A stretch of 64,000 nucleotides of DNA, taken from positions 3,514,137-3,578,136 of the forward strand of contig NZ_CP046640.1 of assembly GCF_017751145.1 (NCBI RefSeq), given 5' to 3'. Below the pieces are notes generated by a model. It saw only the letters and a program-made list of their open reading frames with translations. It did not search any database and was not told the DNA's origin. A program made the position numbers and the translations under genes. Each line of letters begins with the position of its first letter. The first letter of the stretch is position 1. This document shows positions 8,036 through 17,256 of the stretch, in pieces. The stretch comes from Iocasia fonsfrigidae. Lineage in GTDB: Bacteria; Bacillota; Halanaerobiia; Halanaerobiales; DTU029.

Positions 8036-8803
8036 TTAGAACCTATAGGCTTTTTTAGCATTATCACTTGTAATTCTGGCCAGCTCTGCTGCTGGTATAT
8101 CTTTTATCTCTGCAATCTTCTCCAGGACCAGTTTTACATAAGCCGGTTCATTACGTTTACCACGGCAGGGATGGGGGGTAAGATAAGGGGAATCTGTTTC
8201 TATCACAATCTTATCTACAGGCAGGCTCTTAACAACATCTCGTAAATCTCCTGCATTTTTAAAAGTAATAACCCCCCCAAAAGCAATATAAAGATTTAAA
8301 TCCAGTATCTGCCAGGCAAAATCAAGACTGCTGTTAAAACAATGCATGATACCACCTAGTTGTTCAACACCTTCATCCTTTAATATAGCAAGACAATCCC
8401 TATCTGCTTCTCTATTGTGGATAACCACCGGTAAAGAGAGTTCATGAGCCAACTTTAGCTGTTTTCTAAACACCTCCTGCTGGGTTTCCCGCGGTGAATT
8501 ATCATAATGATAATCCAGGCCTATCTCTCCAATAGCAAGAACTTTCTTATGTGTAGCCAGTTTTTTTAATTGCTCAACACTTTGCTTATCTACCCCTGCT
8601 GCCTCATGTGGGTGAATACCTACGGCGGCATAAATAGAGCTGTCCCTGTCAGCCAGTTCTACAGAGCGCTGGCTCGACTCCAGGTCAGCTCCAATATTAA
8701 TAATATGTGATACACCCTCATCATGGGCTCTTTTAATAACTTCATCCCGGTCATGGTCATAATTCGAGAAATCTAAATGTGCATGAGTATCTATAAAATA
8801 CAA
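8036..8803 (-). CDS. tatD: TatD family metal-dependent hydrolase
   Basis: The protein is ~255 residues with TatD metal-ligand motifs: FIDTHAHLD at the N-terminus, AIGEIGLDYHYD, PVVIHNREAD, GIMHCFNSS and VIETDSPYLTP. The enzyme is a TIM-barrel amidohydrolase, reported as a DNase and quality-control nuclease. A TTG at 8803 is the likely start because AGGAG lies 8 nt upstream. The ATG and GTG further upstream sit almost on the ribosome site. It precedes DUF2905 in the same direction. Confidence 0.9.
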   Translation of the reverse strand: MYFIDTHAHLDFSNYDHDRDEVIKRAHDEGVSHIINIGADLESSQRSVELADRDSSIYAAVGIHPHEAAGVDKQSVEQLKKLATHKKVLAIGEIGLDYHYDNSPRETQQEVFRKQLKLAHELSLPVVIHNREADRDCLAILKDEGVEQLGGIMHCFNSSLDFAWQILDLNLYIAFGGVITFKNAGDLRDVVKSLPVDKIVIETDSPYLTPHPCRGKRNEPAYVKLVLEKIAEIKDIPAAELARITSDNAKKAYRF

Positions 8804-8954
8804 TATCATCACTCCTATTATCTTTTTTCACTTATTTTTATTCTCTAAATACCACAGTTTATCCTGTGTAATTCAAAAAAAATTATAATTTAAAACTCTT
8901 TTAACATTATTTTACTATACAATGCATATAATGGCCTAAAGGAGGGGTAAAAAA

Positions 8955-9275
8955 ATGAACAATATGGACGATATCATGGGACAGATTGCTGTAATAAAGC
9001 AGAGGATGAATCAACTACAAGAGGAATTAAAGAAAACCAAGGTAAATGGCAGTGATGACGATAAAATAATCACAGTAATTGTCAGTGGTTCTGGTCAAGT
9101 TATAGATTATGAATTTGACTTGAAAAAAATAGAAATCTTTGATCAAGAAAAATTAATTAAATCCTTAATTGAAGCCACCAACAGAGGACTAACTGCAGCC
9201 AGAGAACTGGAAGCAAAGAAGAAGAAAGAAATTGTCGGCACAGTAGATATACCCAATATACCTGGTCTATTTTAA
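8955..9275 (+). CDS. YbaB/EbfC family nucleoid-associated protein
   Basis: The 106-residue protein begins with a helix (DDIMGQIAVIKQRMNQLQEE). The family pattern then reads ITVIVSGSGQVIDYEFD, followed by a helical region with LIEATNRGLTAARELEAKKK and a C-terminal GLF. YbaB proteins are dimeric tweezer-shaped DNA binders, usually encoded between dnaX and recR. Here neither neighbour is present, and the sequence is more divergent than standard YbaB, so it may be a paralogue. AAAGGAGGGG precedes the start, and a strong terminator follows. Confidence 0.75.
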   Translation: MNNMDDIMGQIAVIKQRMNQLQEELKKTKVNGSDDDKIITVIVSGSGQVIDYEFDLKKIEIFDQEKLIKSLIEATNRGLTAARELEAKKKKEIVGTVDIPNIPGLF

Positions 9276-9281
9276 CATCGC

Positions 9282-9320
9282 TTTAAAAGCCTCCTTCATC
9301 AGGTGGCTTTTAAATTTTTT
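9282..9320 (+). terminator. Rho-independent terminator after YbaB-like gene
   Basis: TTTAAAAGCC (9282-9291) pairs with GGCTTTTAAA (9305-9314) and is followed by TTTTTT. Confidence 0.9.
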
Positions 9321-9379
9321 AGGTATAAAAAAATAGATTACGGTAATAATGGGGTTGTTCGGACAAAGGAGGAAAAATC

Positions 9380-9730
9380 ATGGATAAACTCAGCACTTTT
9401 GAAGATATCTTTAATAAACTATTTTTTGAATATAAAGGAATAAGGGTGGGAGTAAGGGTAAAACAGGATGGTATCGAAATAGCTAATTTTATAACACATA
9501 TTGATAATATCGTCATTAAACCCTTAAATAAAAAATACAGTAAGGGGAATAAAAGAATTGGTCTAATTGTTATTCAGGAAAAGAAAGGAGAGAACTGTTT
9601 TAATATTCCTTTTATTCTTGACTTTAACACTATGTACGCCCTCTTTTGCAAAAATGGTGTAAACATTAAATCAATGAATATGGAATTTGTTATTAAAAGA
9701 AAAACAGCACAAAGTGAAAAATCAGCTTAA
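9380..9730 (+). CDS. Hypothetical protein
   Basis: This 116-residue frame has an excellent ribosome site (AAAGGAGGAAAAATC before ATG). I do not recognise the family. It has no signal peptide or membrane segment. The predicted mix of beta strand and helix (GIRVGVRVKQDGIEIANFITHI, then KRIGLIVIQEKKGENCFNIPF) suggests a small globular domain. It lies alone between the YbaB-like gene (with its terminator) and the convergent HD-GYP gene, 13 bp away. No function is proposed. Confidence 0.6.
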   Translation: MDKLSTFEDIFNKLFFEYKGIRVGVRVKQDGIEIANFITHIDNIVIKPLNKKYSKGNKRIGLIVIQEKKGENCFNIPFILDFNTMYALFCKNGVNIKSMNMEFVIKRKTAQSEKSA

Positions 9731-9743
9731 CCTTAAAAAATAT

Positions 9744-10787
9744 TCATACACTATCCATCATTACATCAGCTATCTCTAGATCTGTTTCCTTACTAAGATC
9801 AATATAATGTTTATCTATCTTAACAATCGGTTTCGACCAGTGGTTAGGATTTATATACACTATTTCAGCTGAACGCCCATCTGACAATTTAATGGTTTCT
9901 CCCATATAGTACTGGGAAATATTACTCATAAATATTTTTGTTAACAGGTAATCAAACCCCTGAAAATCCCTCTCAAATATCTTAAATACAGCAAATGGTG
10001 GCTGGTGTTGTCGATAAACACGATCAGACGTAATGGCATCAAATGTATCGACAATTGCCAGTATCTTTGCCATAAAGGGTATCTTCTCCCTGGAAAGACC
10101 CAGTGGATAGCCTGAACCGTCATTGCGTTCATGGTGTAATAAAACAGCCTTAGCTATTTTATTACTCAACAAACTACAGTCCTGAACCAGTTCATAGCCA
10201 TAGATAACATGTTTTTTTATTTCCTCAAACTCTTCATTACTTAACTGGCCTTTTTTATTAAGAATCTTATCAGGTACCTTGGATTTCCCAATATCGTGTA
10301 ATAACCCAGCATAAAGTAAACCCTTGATTTCCTTTTGGCCCAAATCAATCCAGCGGCCAAAAATCATGGCCAGTAATCCTACATTTACCGAGTGAGTATA
10401 AGTATATTCGTCAACACTTCTCACCTGGGATAGCATATTAATGATATCTCTATTGGTATCTATCTGGGAACTTATATTAACTATCTCCCTGAGCTGTTCA
10501 AATTCCAATTTATTACCATGTTTAATAGAATCAAACGTCTCCTTTAGTTCATTTATATTTTCTTGATATTTAACAGCAAAACTATTAATGTTTTCCTCAA
10601 CCTGTTCCTCGGACTCATCTATGACAGCAACCTGCTTAATTCCCATAACCTGTAATTTAGCTATTATATTTTCATCAAGTATCATACCAGGAGAAACCAG
10701 TACTGCACCAAAATCATTTTCAATAAATTTTGCTACCCTCATCCCCGCTTTTAATTCATATACCCCTAATTTTACTATAGTCCCCAT
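9744..10787 (-). CDS. HD-GYP domain phosphodiesterase
   Basis: The 347-residue protein has an N-terminal DUF3391-like segment (KLGVYELKAGMRVAKFIEND). A full HD-GYP domain follows: HSVNVGLLAMIFG, LLHDIGKSKVPDKILNKKG, VLLHHERNDGSGYPLGL and ILAIVDTFDAITSDRVYR. These carry the metal-ligand His/Asp residues and the GYP motif. The domain hydrolyses cyclic di-GMP. No receiver domain or membrane segment is present, so it is a soluble stand-alone enzyme. Monocistronic, with AGAGGGG before the ATG. It could tune motility through the chemosensory operon, but no direct link is visible. Confidence 0.9.
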   Translation of the reverse strand: MGTIVKLGVYELKAGMRVAKFIENDFGAVLVSPGMILDENIIAKLQVMGIKQVAVIDESEEQVEENINSFAVKYQENINELKETFDSIKHGNKLEFEQLREIVNISSQIDTNRDIINMLSQVRSVDEYTYTHSVNVGLLAMIFGRWIDLGQKEIKGLLYAGLLHDIGKSKVPDKILNKKGQLSNEEFEEIKKHVIYGYELVQDCSLLSNKIAKAVLLHHERNDGSGYPLGLSREKIPFMAKILAIVDTFDAITSDRVYRQHQPPFAVFKIFERDFQGFDYLLTKIFMSNISQYYMGETIKLSDGRSAEIVYINPNHWSKPIVKIDKHYIDLSKETDLEIADVMMDSV

Positions 10788-10919
10788 AAACTAGCCCCTC
10801 TCAGAATTCTAATTGAATAATTATATGTATACTATTCGCAAAAAATAGTAAAAATCCTGCCTGTTTTTAGAATTTTCCTGCTAATATCATTTTTCAAATA
10901 AAAAAGGATAAATTTGCTT

Positions 10920-10948
10920 TTGTTAGTTGACATAACATATGTTATACT
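10920..10948 (+). promoter_or_regulatory. Promoter overlapping a palindromic operator-like site for the LysM gene
   Basis: A candidate promoter TTGTTA (10920-10925), 17 bp, TATACT (10943-10948) overlaps the 14 bp palindrome ATAACATATGTTAT (10932-10945). The 12 bp centre is identical to the site at 1535-1546. A TTGACA at 10927 has no well-spaced -10 box. Confidence 0.5.
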
Positions 10949-11003
10949 TTCAAATGTAGGTCAGTTGTCTTATAATTATATAAAATCGAAAGGAGAAAAC
11001 AAA

Positions 11004-12191
11004 ATGAAGAGAATAATTATAATATCATCTATGGTCTTAGTTTTAACTATTTCTCTATTTACTATGGCTATTGCAGCCCAAAATTATACTGTTAAAACAG
11101 GGGATACCCTCTGGACTATCTCACAGAAATTTGGCACTACTATAGAAACTATAATCAATAATAACAATCTTAAAAACACAAACATTTATATCGGCCAGAC
11201 CCTGAAAATAGGATCTACTGAAAACAATTCTAATGATATTTATTATACTGTAAAACAGGGTGATCTGCTTTATAAAATTGCTCAAAGGTATAATATTTCT
11301 GTTAATGAACTTATCAGGGCTAATAATATTAGCTCACCATATTATATCTATATTGGACAGAGTCTAATAATACCTGGCAAACAGGAAAAACCAGCTGAAA
11401 ACAATACAGACTATAATTACTCATATTATACGATCAAACAGGGAGACATCCTCTGGAATATTGCCCAAAAATATAGTACCACCGTTCAAAGATTGGTTGA
11501 ATTAAATAATATCAAAGATGCCTACGACCTTTATATCGGGCGTAGATTAATAGTGCCTGTAGTAAATACTACACCTGAACAGGAAGATAGTGACAATCAA
11601 AATAATAATAGATCACCTTATACCTTTTATAGAATAAAAAGTGGTGATCAAATTCAAAAGATAGCCAGTTATTTTGGCCTTACTACTTCAAACCTGATCA
11701 ATTATAATAATATTGATGACATTAATAACATTACTGCCGGTGATCTATTAATCATCCCCTTGAGAAAATCAAGCAAATTGAACTACCTTAACCAGAACAG
11801 CAAAAATCTTAACAACCACTACCGTGTCAAAAATAATGAAACCCTTACAGAGATCGCTAACTTTTTTAGAATCCCTGAAGAAGGTATCAGGTCAATAAAT
11901 AATATGAAAGAAAATGAACAGGTTTACACTGGCCAGAGATTACAAATGCCTATTAGTTCTGCACTATTTGTCAATCATAAAATCTATCAGGTAAAAGCAG
12001 GCGGAGAATATCTCCATGAAATTGCCTTCAATCACGGTGTCTCAATTAGATCCATCTTACGTGCTAACTACCTTACAGATGAAAATACTATCTTTGACGG
12101 CGGCGACATTATTATCGTTCCTCAAGATGAAGACAGCAAATCTGTCTGGGTAGAATATGAGGACGGCAAACCTGTAAATTCCTGGTTCTAG
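11004..12191 (+). CDS. Secreted protein with six LysM domains
   Basis: The start at 11004 has GAAAGGAG upstream. An in-frame ATG at 11004 also gives a proper signal peptide (MKRIIIISSMVLVLTISLF to IAA). The mature protein is essentially six LysM repeats of ~45-60 residues, each with a Y-x-V/I-K-x-G-D type entry (YTVKTGDTLW, YTVKQGDLLY, YTIKQGDILW, YRIKSGDQIQ, YRVKNNETLT, YQVKAGGEYL) and an I/Y-x-G-x-x-L exit. The last two repeats are degenerate. LysM binds peptidoglycan or chitin. No catalytic domain is present, so it is a wall- or spore-coat-binding structural protein. It is monocistronic and shares an operator-like palindrome with the GH18 gene. Confidence 0.9.
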   Translation: MKRIIIISSMVLVLTISLFTMAIAAQNYTVKTGDTLWTISQKFGTTIETIINNNNLKNTNIYIGQTLKIGSTENNSNDIYYTVKQGDLLYKIAQRYNISVNELIRANNISSPYYIYIGQSLIIPGKQEKPAENNTDYNYSYYTIKQGDILWNIAQKYSTTVQRLVELNNIKDAYDLYIGRRLIVPVVNTTPEQEDSDNQNNNRSPYTFYRIKSGDQIQKIASYFGLTTSNLINYNNIDDINNITAGDLLIIPLRKSSKLNYLNQNSKNLNNHYRVKNNETLTEIANFFRIPEEGIRSINNMKENEQVYTGQRLQMPISSALFVNHKIYQVKAGGEYLHEIAFNHGVSIRSILRANYLTDENTIFDGGDIIIVPQDEDSKSVWVEYEDGKPVNSWF

Positions 12192-12207
12192 AAATAAAAA
12201 AACTATC

Positions 12208-12241
12208 AACCCGGCATTGTTAAACAATGCTGGGTTTTTTT
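12208..12241 (+). terminator. Rho-independent terminator after LysM gene
   Basis: AACCCGGCATTG (12208-12219) pairs with CAATGCTGGGTT (12225-12236) with one G-U pair, followed by T7. Confidence 0.9.
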
Positions 12242-12328
12242 GATTAAAGCAAATATAAAACTAACATTTATCTTTTTCTATTTCATATATATGTAATGTT
12301 AAACTCTGTAAGTTAAGGGAGCAATAAT

Positions 12329-13897
12329 ATGAAAAAACAGTCTTTTTTACAGGGCGCTCTGATTTTAATGATAGCTGGTCTAATAAACCGGGTAATCGGC
12401 TTTGTTCTTCGACTTATTCTTGTACGACAGATAGGTGACGAAGGTCTGGGGCTTTTCCAGATGGTTTATCCCCTTTTCATGACCCTATTACTACTTACTA
12501 CCGCCGGTTTTCCGGTAGCTATCTCCAAACTAATACCCGAAAGAATGACTCATAATGATAAACAAGGGGGTTATAATCTACTAAAAGTCAGTCTAGTCTT
12601 TGTCTGTCTGATGAGTATCTTGTTCTCACTCATATTATACTTTTCTTCAGGGTATATAGCCCAACATATCTATCGTGACAGCAGAACAGGGATTATTTTA
12701 TTAAGCCTGATACCAGCCCTCTTAATAAGCCCTTTAGCAGCCTGTTTCCGGAATTTTTTCCACGGTATACATAGTATGCTACCAACTGCCTTTTCGCAAA
12801 TTACTGAACAGTTTACACGCCTAATCATAACACTTGGTTTAGTAAGTACAGCCGCTTCCCTTGGATTGAAATACCAGGCTGCCAGTATGGCTGTAGGAAT
12901 TTCGGCTGGTGAATTTGCCGGCCTTCTTATCCTACTAATTATATTTATTTACCACCTATTTTTAAGTGATTACCAGAAACTTAGCCACAGTGATAAAATA
13001 AAGAAAATACAAAAAAAATTTAAACATAATTTTTTCTTTGATCTTAAAACTATAGCTGCCCTGGCAATACCTATTACAATCGGTCGTTTAGTTAACTCAC
13101 TTATGATGAGTGGTGAAGCCGTTTTAATACCTCGCCAACTTCAACTGGCCGGTTTCTCTATACAGGAAGCAACCTCACTATACGGTCAATTAAGTGGTAT
13201 GGTCGAACAGCTAATATTTTTGCCAACTGTAATTACCATTGCCCTGACAGCAAGTTTAATTCCAAATATATCTGCTGCCAGAGCCTGTAAAAATTACCAT
13301 AAAATAAAAGGAAACTATCAGGATGTTATCCGGATTACCACTTACCTGGGATTTCCGGTAACTGTTATTTTTCTATGCAAAGGCAGTGAAATATGCCAAC
13401 TACTTTTTGGTTATCCAGCTGCTGGTGTAATCTTGTCTCATATGGCCTTTAGTGCAACCTTTATTTATTTTTTACAGGTATCACATGGAATGCTAAATGG
13501 TCTTGGAAAACCACAATTGTCCCTCTTAAATCTTACCCTCGGCTCAATACTAAAAATCAGCGGCATTTTACTCCTAACCAGACAGACAGCTCTGGGTATC
13601 CATGGTGCCGCCTTTAGCATTGGGCTTGGATATATGCTTTCAGCATTACTTAATTTTATTGTGATCGGGCATAATATTGGGTATAGTCTAAATATAAAGC
13701 AGTGTTTCCTTAAACCCCTTCTGGCCAGTCTGCTAATTTACTTTATCGAACCATACATATCATCTCACAGTAAGAAAATAATATCTGTTTCATGGGTGGA
13801 TCTGCTTGTCATAGTAATATTAATCCTTATCTATACTATTTTTATGGTCTTAATTAAGGCCATAACACCTGAAGATACCAAACGTTTTAAGAAATAA
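12329..13897 (+). CDS. spoVB: SpoVB-like polysaccharide/lipid flippase (MOP superfamily)
   Basis: The 522-residue, multi-spanning membrane protein (12-14 hydrophobic helices) has MOP/PST-family features. The N-terminus reads GALILMIAGLINRVIGFVLR, then IGDEGLGLFQMVYPLF, FPVAISKLI and PLAACFRNFFHG. SpoVB and its relatives export lipid-linked precursors during spore cortex synthesis; YtgP/MurJ-type relatives do so in vegetative cells, and the two cannot be separated by eye. AAGGGAG precedes the ATG. It is followed 79 bp later by iscS, which has its own promoter. Together with GH18 and LysM genes it supports a spore-forming ancestry. Confidence 0.82.
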   Translation: MKKQSFLQGALILMIAGLINRVIGFVLRLILVRQIGDEGLGLFQMVYPLFMTLLLLTTAGFPVAISKLIPERMTHNDKQGGYNLLKVSLVFVCLMSILFSLILYFSSGYIAQHIYRDSRTGIILLSLIPALLISPLAACFRNFFHGIHSMLPTAFSQITEQFTRLIITLGLVSTAASLGLKYQAASMAVGISAGEFAGLLILLIIFIYHLFLSDYQKLSHSDKIKKIQKKFKHNFFFDLKTIAALAIPITIGRLVNSLMMSGEAVLIPRQLQLAGFSIQEATSLYGQLSGMVEQLIFLPTVITIALTASLIPNISAARACKNYHKIKGNYQDVIRITTYLGFPVTVIFLCKGSEICQLLFGYPAAGVILSHMAFSATFIYFLQVSHGMLNGLGKPQLSLLNLTLGSILKISGILLLTRQTALGIHGAAFSIGLGYMLSALLNFIVIGHNIGYSLNIKQCFLKPLLASLLIYFIEPYISSHSKKIISVSWVDLLVIVILILIYTIFMVLIKAITPEDTKRFKK

Positions 13898-13935
13898 GAA
13901 AAATTCTACATTAATTTTATCTATCGACCCTTTTG

Positions 13936-13944
13936 TGGTATAAT
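13936..13944 (+). promoter_or_regulatory. Extended -10 promoter for iscS-thiI-murB
   Basis: TGGTATAAT (TGn extension plus a perfect TATAAT) lies 33 bp before the GTG start of iscS. No convincing -35 is seen, as expected for an extended -10 promoter. Confidence 0.6.
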
Positions 13945-13976
13945 ACAGATAAAATACCTGTGAAAGGAAGATTACT

Positions 13977-15122
13977 GTGCAAGAAGTTTACCTCGATAAT
14001 AGTGCTACTACTAAACCCTTAACAGAGGTAATAGACTATGTTTCAAAGGTGTTGACTAATAATTATGGAAATCCATCATCTTTACACAACAAAGGACTTG
14101 CTGCTGAAAAAATTATCAAAGAAGCCAGAAACTTAATCGCCGCCTACTTAAAAACAAACCCGGAAGAAATATACTTTACCTCTGGTGGTACCGAGGCTAA
14201 TAATCTGGCAATCCGTGGTGTTTGCTATAATTATTCTAATCGGGGGAAACATATAATCACAACAGAAGTTGAACATCCCTCTGTTAAAGAAACCTTTCTG
14301 GCACTGGAGGAAGAGGGATATGAAGTCACCTTTCTAAAAGCTGACCAACAAGGATATATCTCTATTGACAAACTGGTACAGACTATTAGGGAGGATACAA
14401 TCCTGGTCAGTATTATCCACGTTAATAATGAATTAGGAACAATTCACTCCATATCCAAAATAGCTGAACTTATTAAAAAGTCTAATTCAAAAACCTTTTT
14501 CCATGTGGATACTGTCCAGTCTTTCGGTAAAGTCCTTTTGCTTCCTGCTGACTGGGGAATAGACCTGTTAACAATTAGCGCCCATAAAATCCATGGCCCC
14601 AAAGGAATAGGGGCTCTCTATGTAAAAAAGGGTATTGACCTAAAGGCACAGATCATAGGCGGAGGTCAGGAAAACGGCCTGCGTTCCGGTACTGAAAATG
14701 TTCCTGGTATTGCTGGTTTTATACCGGCATTAAAAAAACTACCTGAATATACAGTTGAGAAGCCTTATGATTTGTCAGTAAACAAACTAAAAAATTATTT
14801 TATAGAGAAAATCACCCAAAAGTGCCCGACAGCCCATATTAATTCACCCCAGGAAGGAGCACCACATATTGTCAGTATTTCTTTTCCAGGGGCACGCGGT
14901 GAAGTCCTTGTTCATGGCCTGGAAAGTGAAGGTGTTTTTGTGTCAACAGGTTCTGCCTGTCATTCTAAAAGCCATGAAAAAAGCCATGTGTTACGGGCAA
15001 TCAAACTACCCCCGGAGAAAATAGACGGAACTATAAGGATCAGTTTTTCCAGATATAATACCAGACAAGAAATAAACTATGCTATTAGTAAAATAAGTGA
15101 ACAGTTGAAATTATACTTCTAG
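13977..15122 (+). CDS. iscS: Cysteine desulfurase (IscS/NifS family)
   Basis: The 381-residue PLP enzyme has a GTG start, with GAAAGGAAG upstream. Motifs include VYLDNSATTKPL, GNPSSLHNKG, TSGGTEANNLAIRG, EHPSVKE, SAHKIHGPKGIGALY with the PLP lysine, and STGSACHSKSHEKSHVL with the persulfide cysteine. It takes sulfur from cysteine for thio-modification and cofactor synthesis. It is 10 bp upstream of thiI, the pairing known in Firmicutes (YrvO/NifZ type) where the desulfurase supplies ThiI for 4-thiouridine in tRNA. The active-site loop is of the group II (long-loop, IscS-like) style. Confidence 0.92.
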   Translation: MQEVYLDNSATTKPLTEVIDYVSKVLTNNYGNPSSLHNKGLAAEKIIKEARNLIAAYLKTNPEEIYFTSGGTEANNLAIRGVCYNYSNRGKHIITTEVEHPSVKETFLALEEEGYEVTFLKADQQGYISIDKLVQTIREDTILVSIIHVNNELGTIHSISKIAELIKKSNSKTFFHVDTVQSFGKVLLLPADWGIDLLTISAHKIHGPKGIGALYVKKGIDLKAQIIGGGQENGLRSGTENVPGIAGFIPALKKLPEYTVEKPYDLSVNKLKNYFIEKITQKCPTAHINSPQEGAPHIVSISFPGARGEVLVHGLESEGVFVSTGSACHSKSHEKSHVLRAIKLPPEKIDGTIRISFSRYNTRQEINYAISKISEQLKLYF

Positions 15123-15132
15123 GAGGGAAAAA

Positions 15133-16307
15133 ATGTACCAGGCAATCTTACTCAGATTTGGAGAAATAAGCCTCAAAGGTAATAATCGTTCTTTCTTTGT
15201 ACATAAACTTATTAAAAATATAAAAACAGTCCTCAAAAATACAGCAGATTTCCGGATAGAAAGAACATACGGCAGGATCTATATCTACCCCGAAAATAAT
15301 ATGGAGAAAATAATTGAGAGACTCAAATGGTTCCAGGTATAGTCTCTTTAAGTCCCACTGCTATAACATCCCTTAACTATGAAGATGTAAAAAAAACAAC
15401 CCTGGAGGTTTTTAAAGATTCAGTAGATAACTATCCAACAACATTTAAAGTGGAAACACATAGAGCCAATAAAAAATATCAGCTGACAAGCCCTGAAATA
15501 AGCAGGGATATAGGTGCCTATCTCCTCCAAAATATTAATCATCAGGACAATAAATTAACAGTAGATGTTCACAACCCTGCACATACTTTAAATATTGAAG
15601 TCAGAAAAGAAAGGATTTTCATCTATACCAGGGTTATTCAGGGAATTGGAGGCCTTCCCATCGGAACCAGTGGTAAGGGGCTACTATTACTATCAGGGGG
15701 GATTGACAGCCCTGTTGCCGGCTGGTCAGCTTTAAAAAGGGGAATGACTATTGATGCGATATACTTCCACAGCCCTCCTTATACAGGTGAGCGGGCCAAG
15801 GAAAAGGTTATTGAACTGGCCCAAATTCTTAGTAAACACAGCGGCCGAATAAAGTTATATCTCTCACATTTTACAGATATTCAGATGGCTATTCAGAAAA
15901 ACTGTCCCCCTAAGTACAATATCACAATAATGCGGAGGATAATGTTCCAGATAGCAGACAGGATAGCTAGAGAAAATAATTATCTGGCCTTAGTTACCGG
16001 TGAAAGCATAGGCCAGGTAGCCAGTCAAACTCTGGAAAGCATGCAAGTAATTAATGCAGTAACTAATTTGCCGGTTATAAGACCATTAATAGCTATGGAT
16101 AAAACGGAAATAATAGATATTGCCAGAAAAATAGGGACTTATAAGACATCAATTCTACCATATGAAGACTGCTGTACACTCTTTGTTCCCAAACACCCGG
16201 TTACCAAACCCAGACTCTCTGATACTATCAATGCAGAAACAAAATTGGACATTGAAGAACTGCTTACTCAGGCCATGGAGAAAATTGAAACAGTCATCCT
16301 GGAATAA
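15133..16307 (+). pseudogene. thiI: thiI, tRNA sulfurtransferase, broken by a -1 frameshift (or a sequence error)
   Basis: Two frames add up to one ThiI of ~395 residues. 15133-15342 encodes the N-terminal ferredoxin-like domain (ILLRFGEISLKGNNRSFF). 15327-16307 encodes the rest: THUMP region, PP-loop LLLLSGGIDSPVAGW, and YEDCCTLFVPKHP with the catalytic cysteine. The first frame ends in RLKWFQV-stop exactly where family members read about LKxVxGIVSLSP. Adding one A to the CAAATGG run near 15325-15327 restores KMVPGIVSLSP. The rest of the gene is well conserved, with no other damage, so a recent mutation or a homopolymer sequencing error is more likely than old decay. The neighbours iscS (10 bp) and murB (11 bp) keep an operon. 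Confidence 0.85.
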
Positions 16308-16318
16308 CAGGGAGGACA

Positions 16319-17227
16319 ATGATGATTAATAACCTTAATAAAGAATTTAAAAAAATTAATGCCCTGGAGGTAAAATATAATATTAGCCTGAAAAAATATA
16401 CCTCTTTCAAAATTGGCGGACCAGTAAATTTATTCCTGGTTCCTATAACTATCAGAGCTTTACAGCAGACATTACCTATTTTAAACAATCATAATATAGA
16501 ATTCTTTATCCTCGGCAGGGGGAGCAATCTAATAGTCAGTGACCAGGGTTACCATGGAGCAGTTATCTATACAGGTAGATTAAATAATATCAGTATTGAA
16601 AACACTACGATTACTGCCGAAACAGGTATAGCCCTCTCTTCCCTTGCCAGCAAAGCCCAGGAGACCGGTCTTAGCGGCCTGGAATTTGCCAGTGGTATAC
16701 CAGGTTCCCTTGGTGGAGCCCTTTATATGAATGCAGGTGCCTATGGTGGAGAAATGAGTAATGTAGTTTCCTCAGCATCTGTCCTTGACTATAAAGGAAA
16801 TCCAGAAACCATATTAAAGAAGGATCTACAGCTATCTTACCGCCACAGTATACTGCAGGAAAAAAAGCTGATCCTAACTGCTGTTACTCTCAAATTAAGA
16901 CCAGGGAATAAAGCCGAGATAAGACAAGTAATGAAGGAATTAAATCAGAAACGGAAAGACAAACAACCCCTTGAATGGCCCAGTGCAGGTAGTATATTTA
17001 AAAGACCTGAGGGTTACTATAGCGGCCCACTAGTAGAAAAAGCCGGCATGAAAGGTGCCCGTATAGGTGATGCCCAGGTTTCCGAAAAACACGCCGGTTT
17101 TATCATAAATCTAGGTAATGCCACCGCAAGTGATGTCAAGAAATTGATCACAAAGGTACAAGATAAAGTATATCAAACAAGTGGGGTAAAACTGGAAGTA
17201 GAACCCCACTTTATCGGAGATTTTTAA
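16319..17227 (+). CDS. murB: UDP-N-acetylenolpyruvoylglucosamine reductase
   Basis: The 302-residue FAD enzyme of the second step of peptidoglycan precursor synthesis is a type IIb MurB (short form, ~300 residues). Motifs: YTSFKIGGPVNLFL, FILGRGSNLIVSDQGYHG, GLEFASGIPGSLGGALYMNAGAYGGEM, YRHSIL with FAD contacts, and WPSAGSIFKRPEGYYSGPLVEKAGMKG with the catalytic Ser. GGGAGG precedes tandem ATG codons; either may serve as start. It follows thiI by 11 bp and ends in a strong terminator, so it closes the iscS-thiI-murB unit. Confidence 0.95.
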   Translation: MMINNLNKEFKKINALEVKYNISLKKYTSFKIGGPVNLFLVPITIRALQQTLPILNNHNIEFFILGRGSNLIVSDQGYHGAVIYTGRLNNISIENTTITAETGIALSSLASKAQETGLSGLEFASGIPGSLGGALYMNAGAYGGEMSNVVSSASVLDYKGNPETILKKDLQLSYRHSILQEKKLILTAVTLKLRPGNKAEIRQVMKELNQKRKDKQPLEWPSAGSIFKRPEGYYSGPLVEKAGMKGARIGDAQVSEKHAGFIINLGNATASDVKKLITKVQDKVYQTSGVKLEVEPHFIGDF

Positions 17228-17256
17228 ACCCCCGTCTATAAAACGGGGGTTTTTTA
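17226..17256 (+). terminator. Rho-independent terminator after murB
   Basis: AAACCCCCGT (17226-17235) pairs with ACGGGGGTTT (17243-17252) and is followed by T4. It lies between convergent murB and the GIY-YIG gene, overlapping both gene ends. Confidence 0.92.

Noticed and set aside
15327-16307. Second part of thiI as an independent gene
   Set aside because: It lacks the N-terminal ferredoxin-like domain, no strong ribosome site precedes its ATG, and it joins seamlessly to the upstream frame with a one-base correction.
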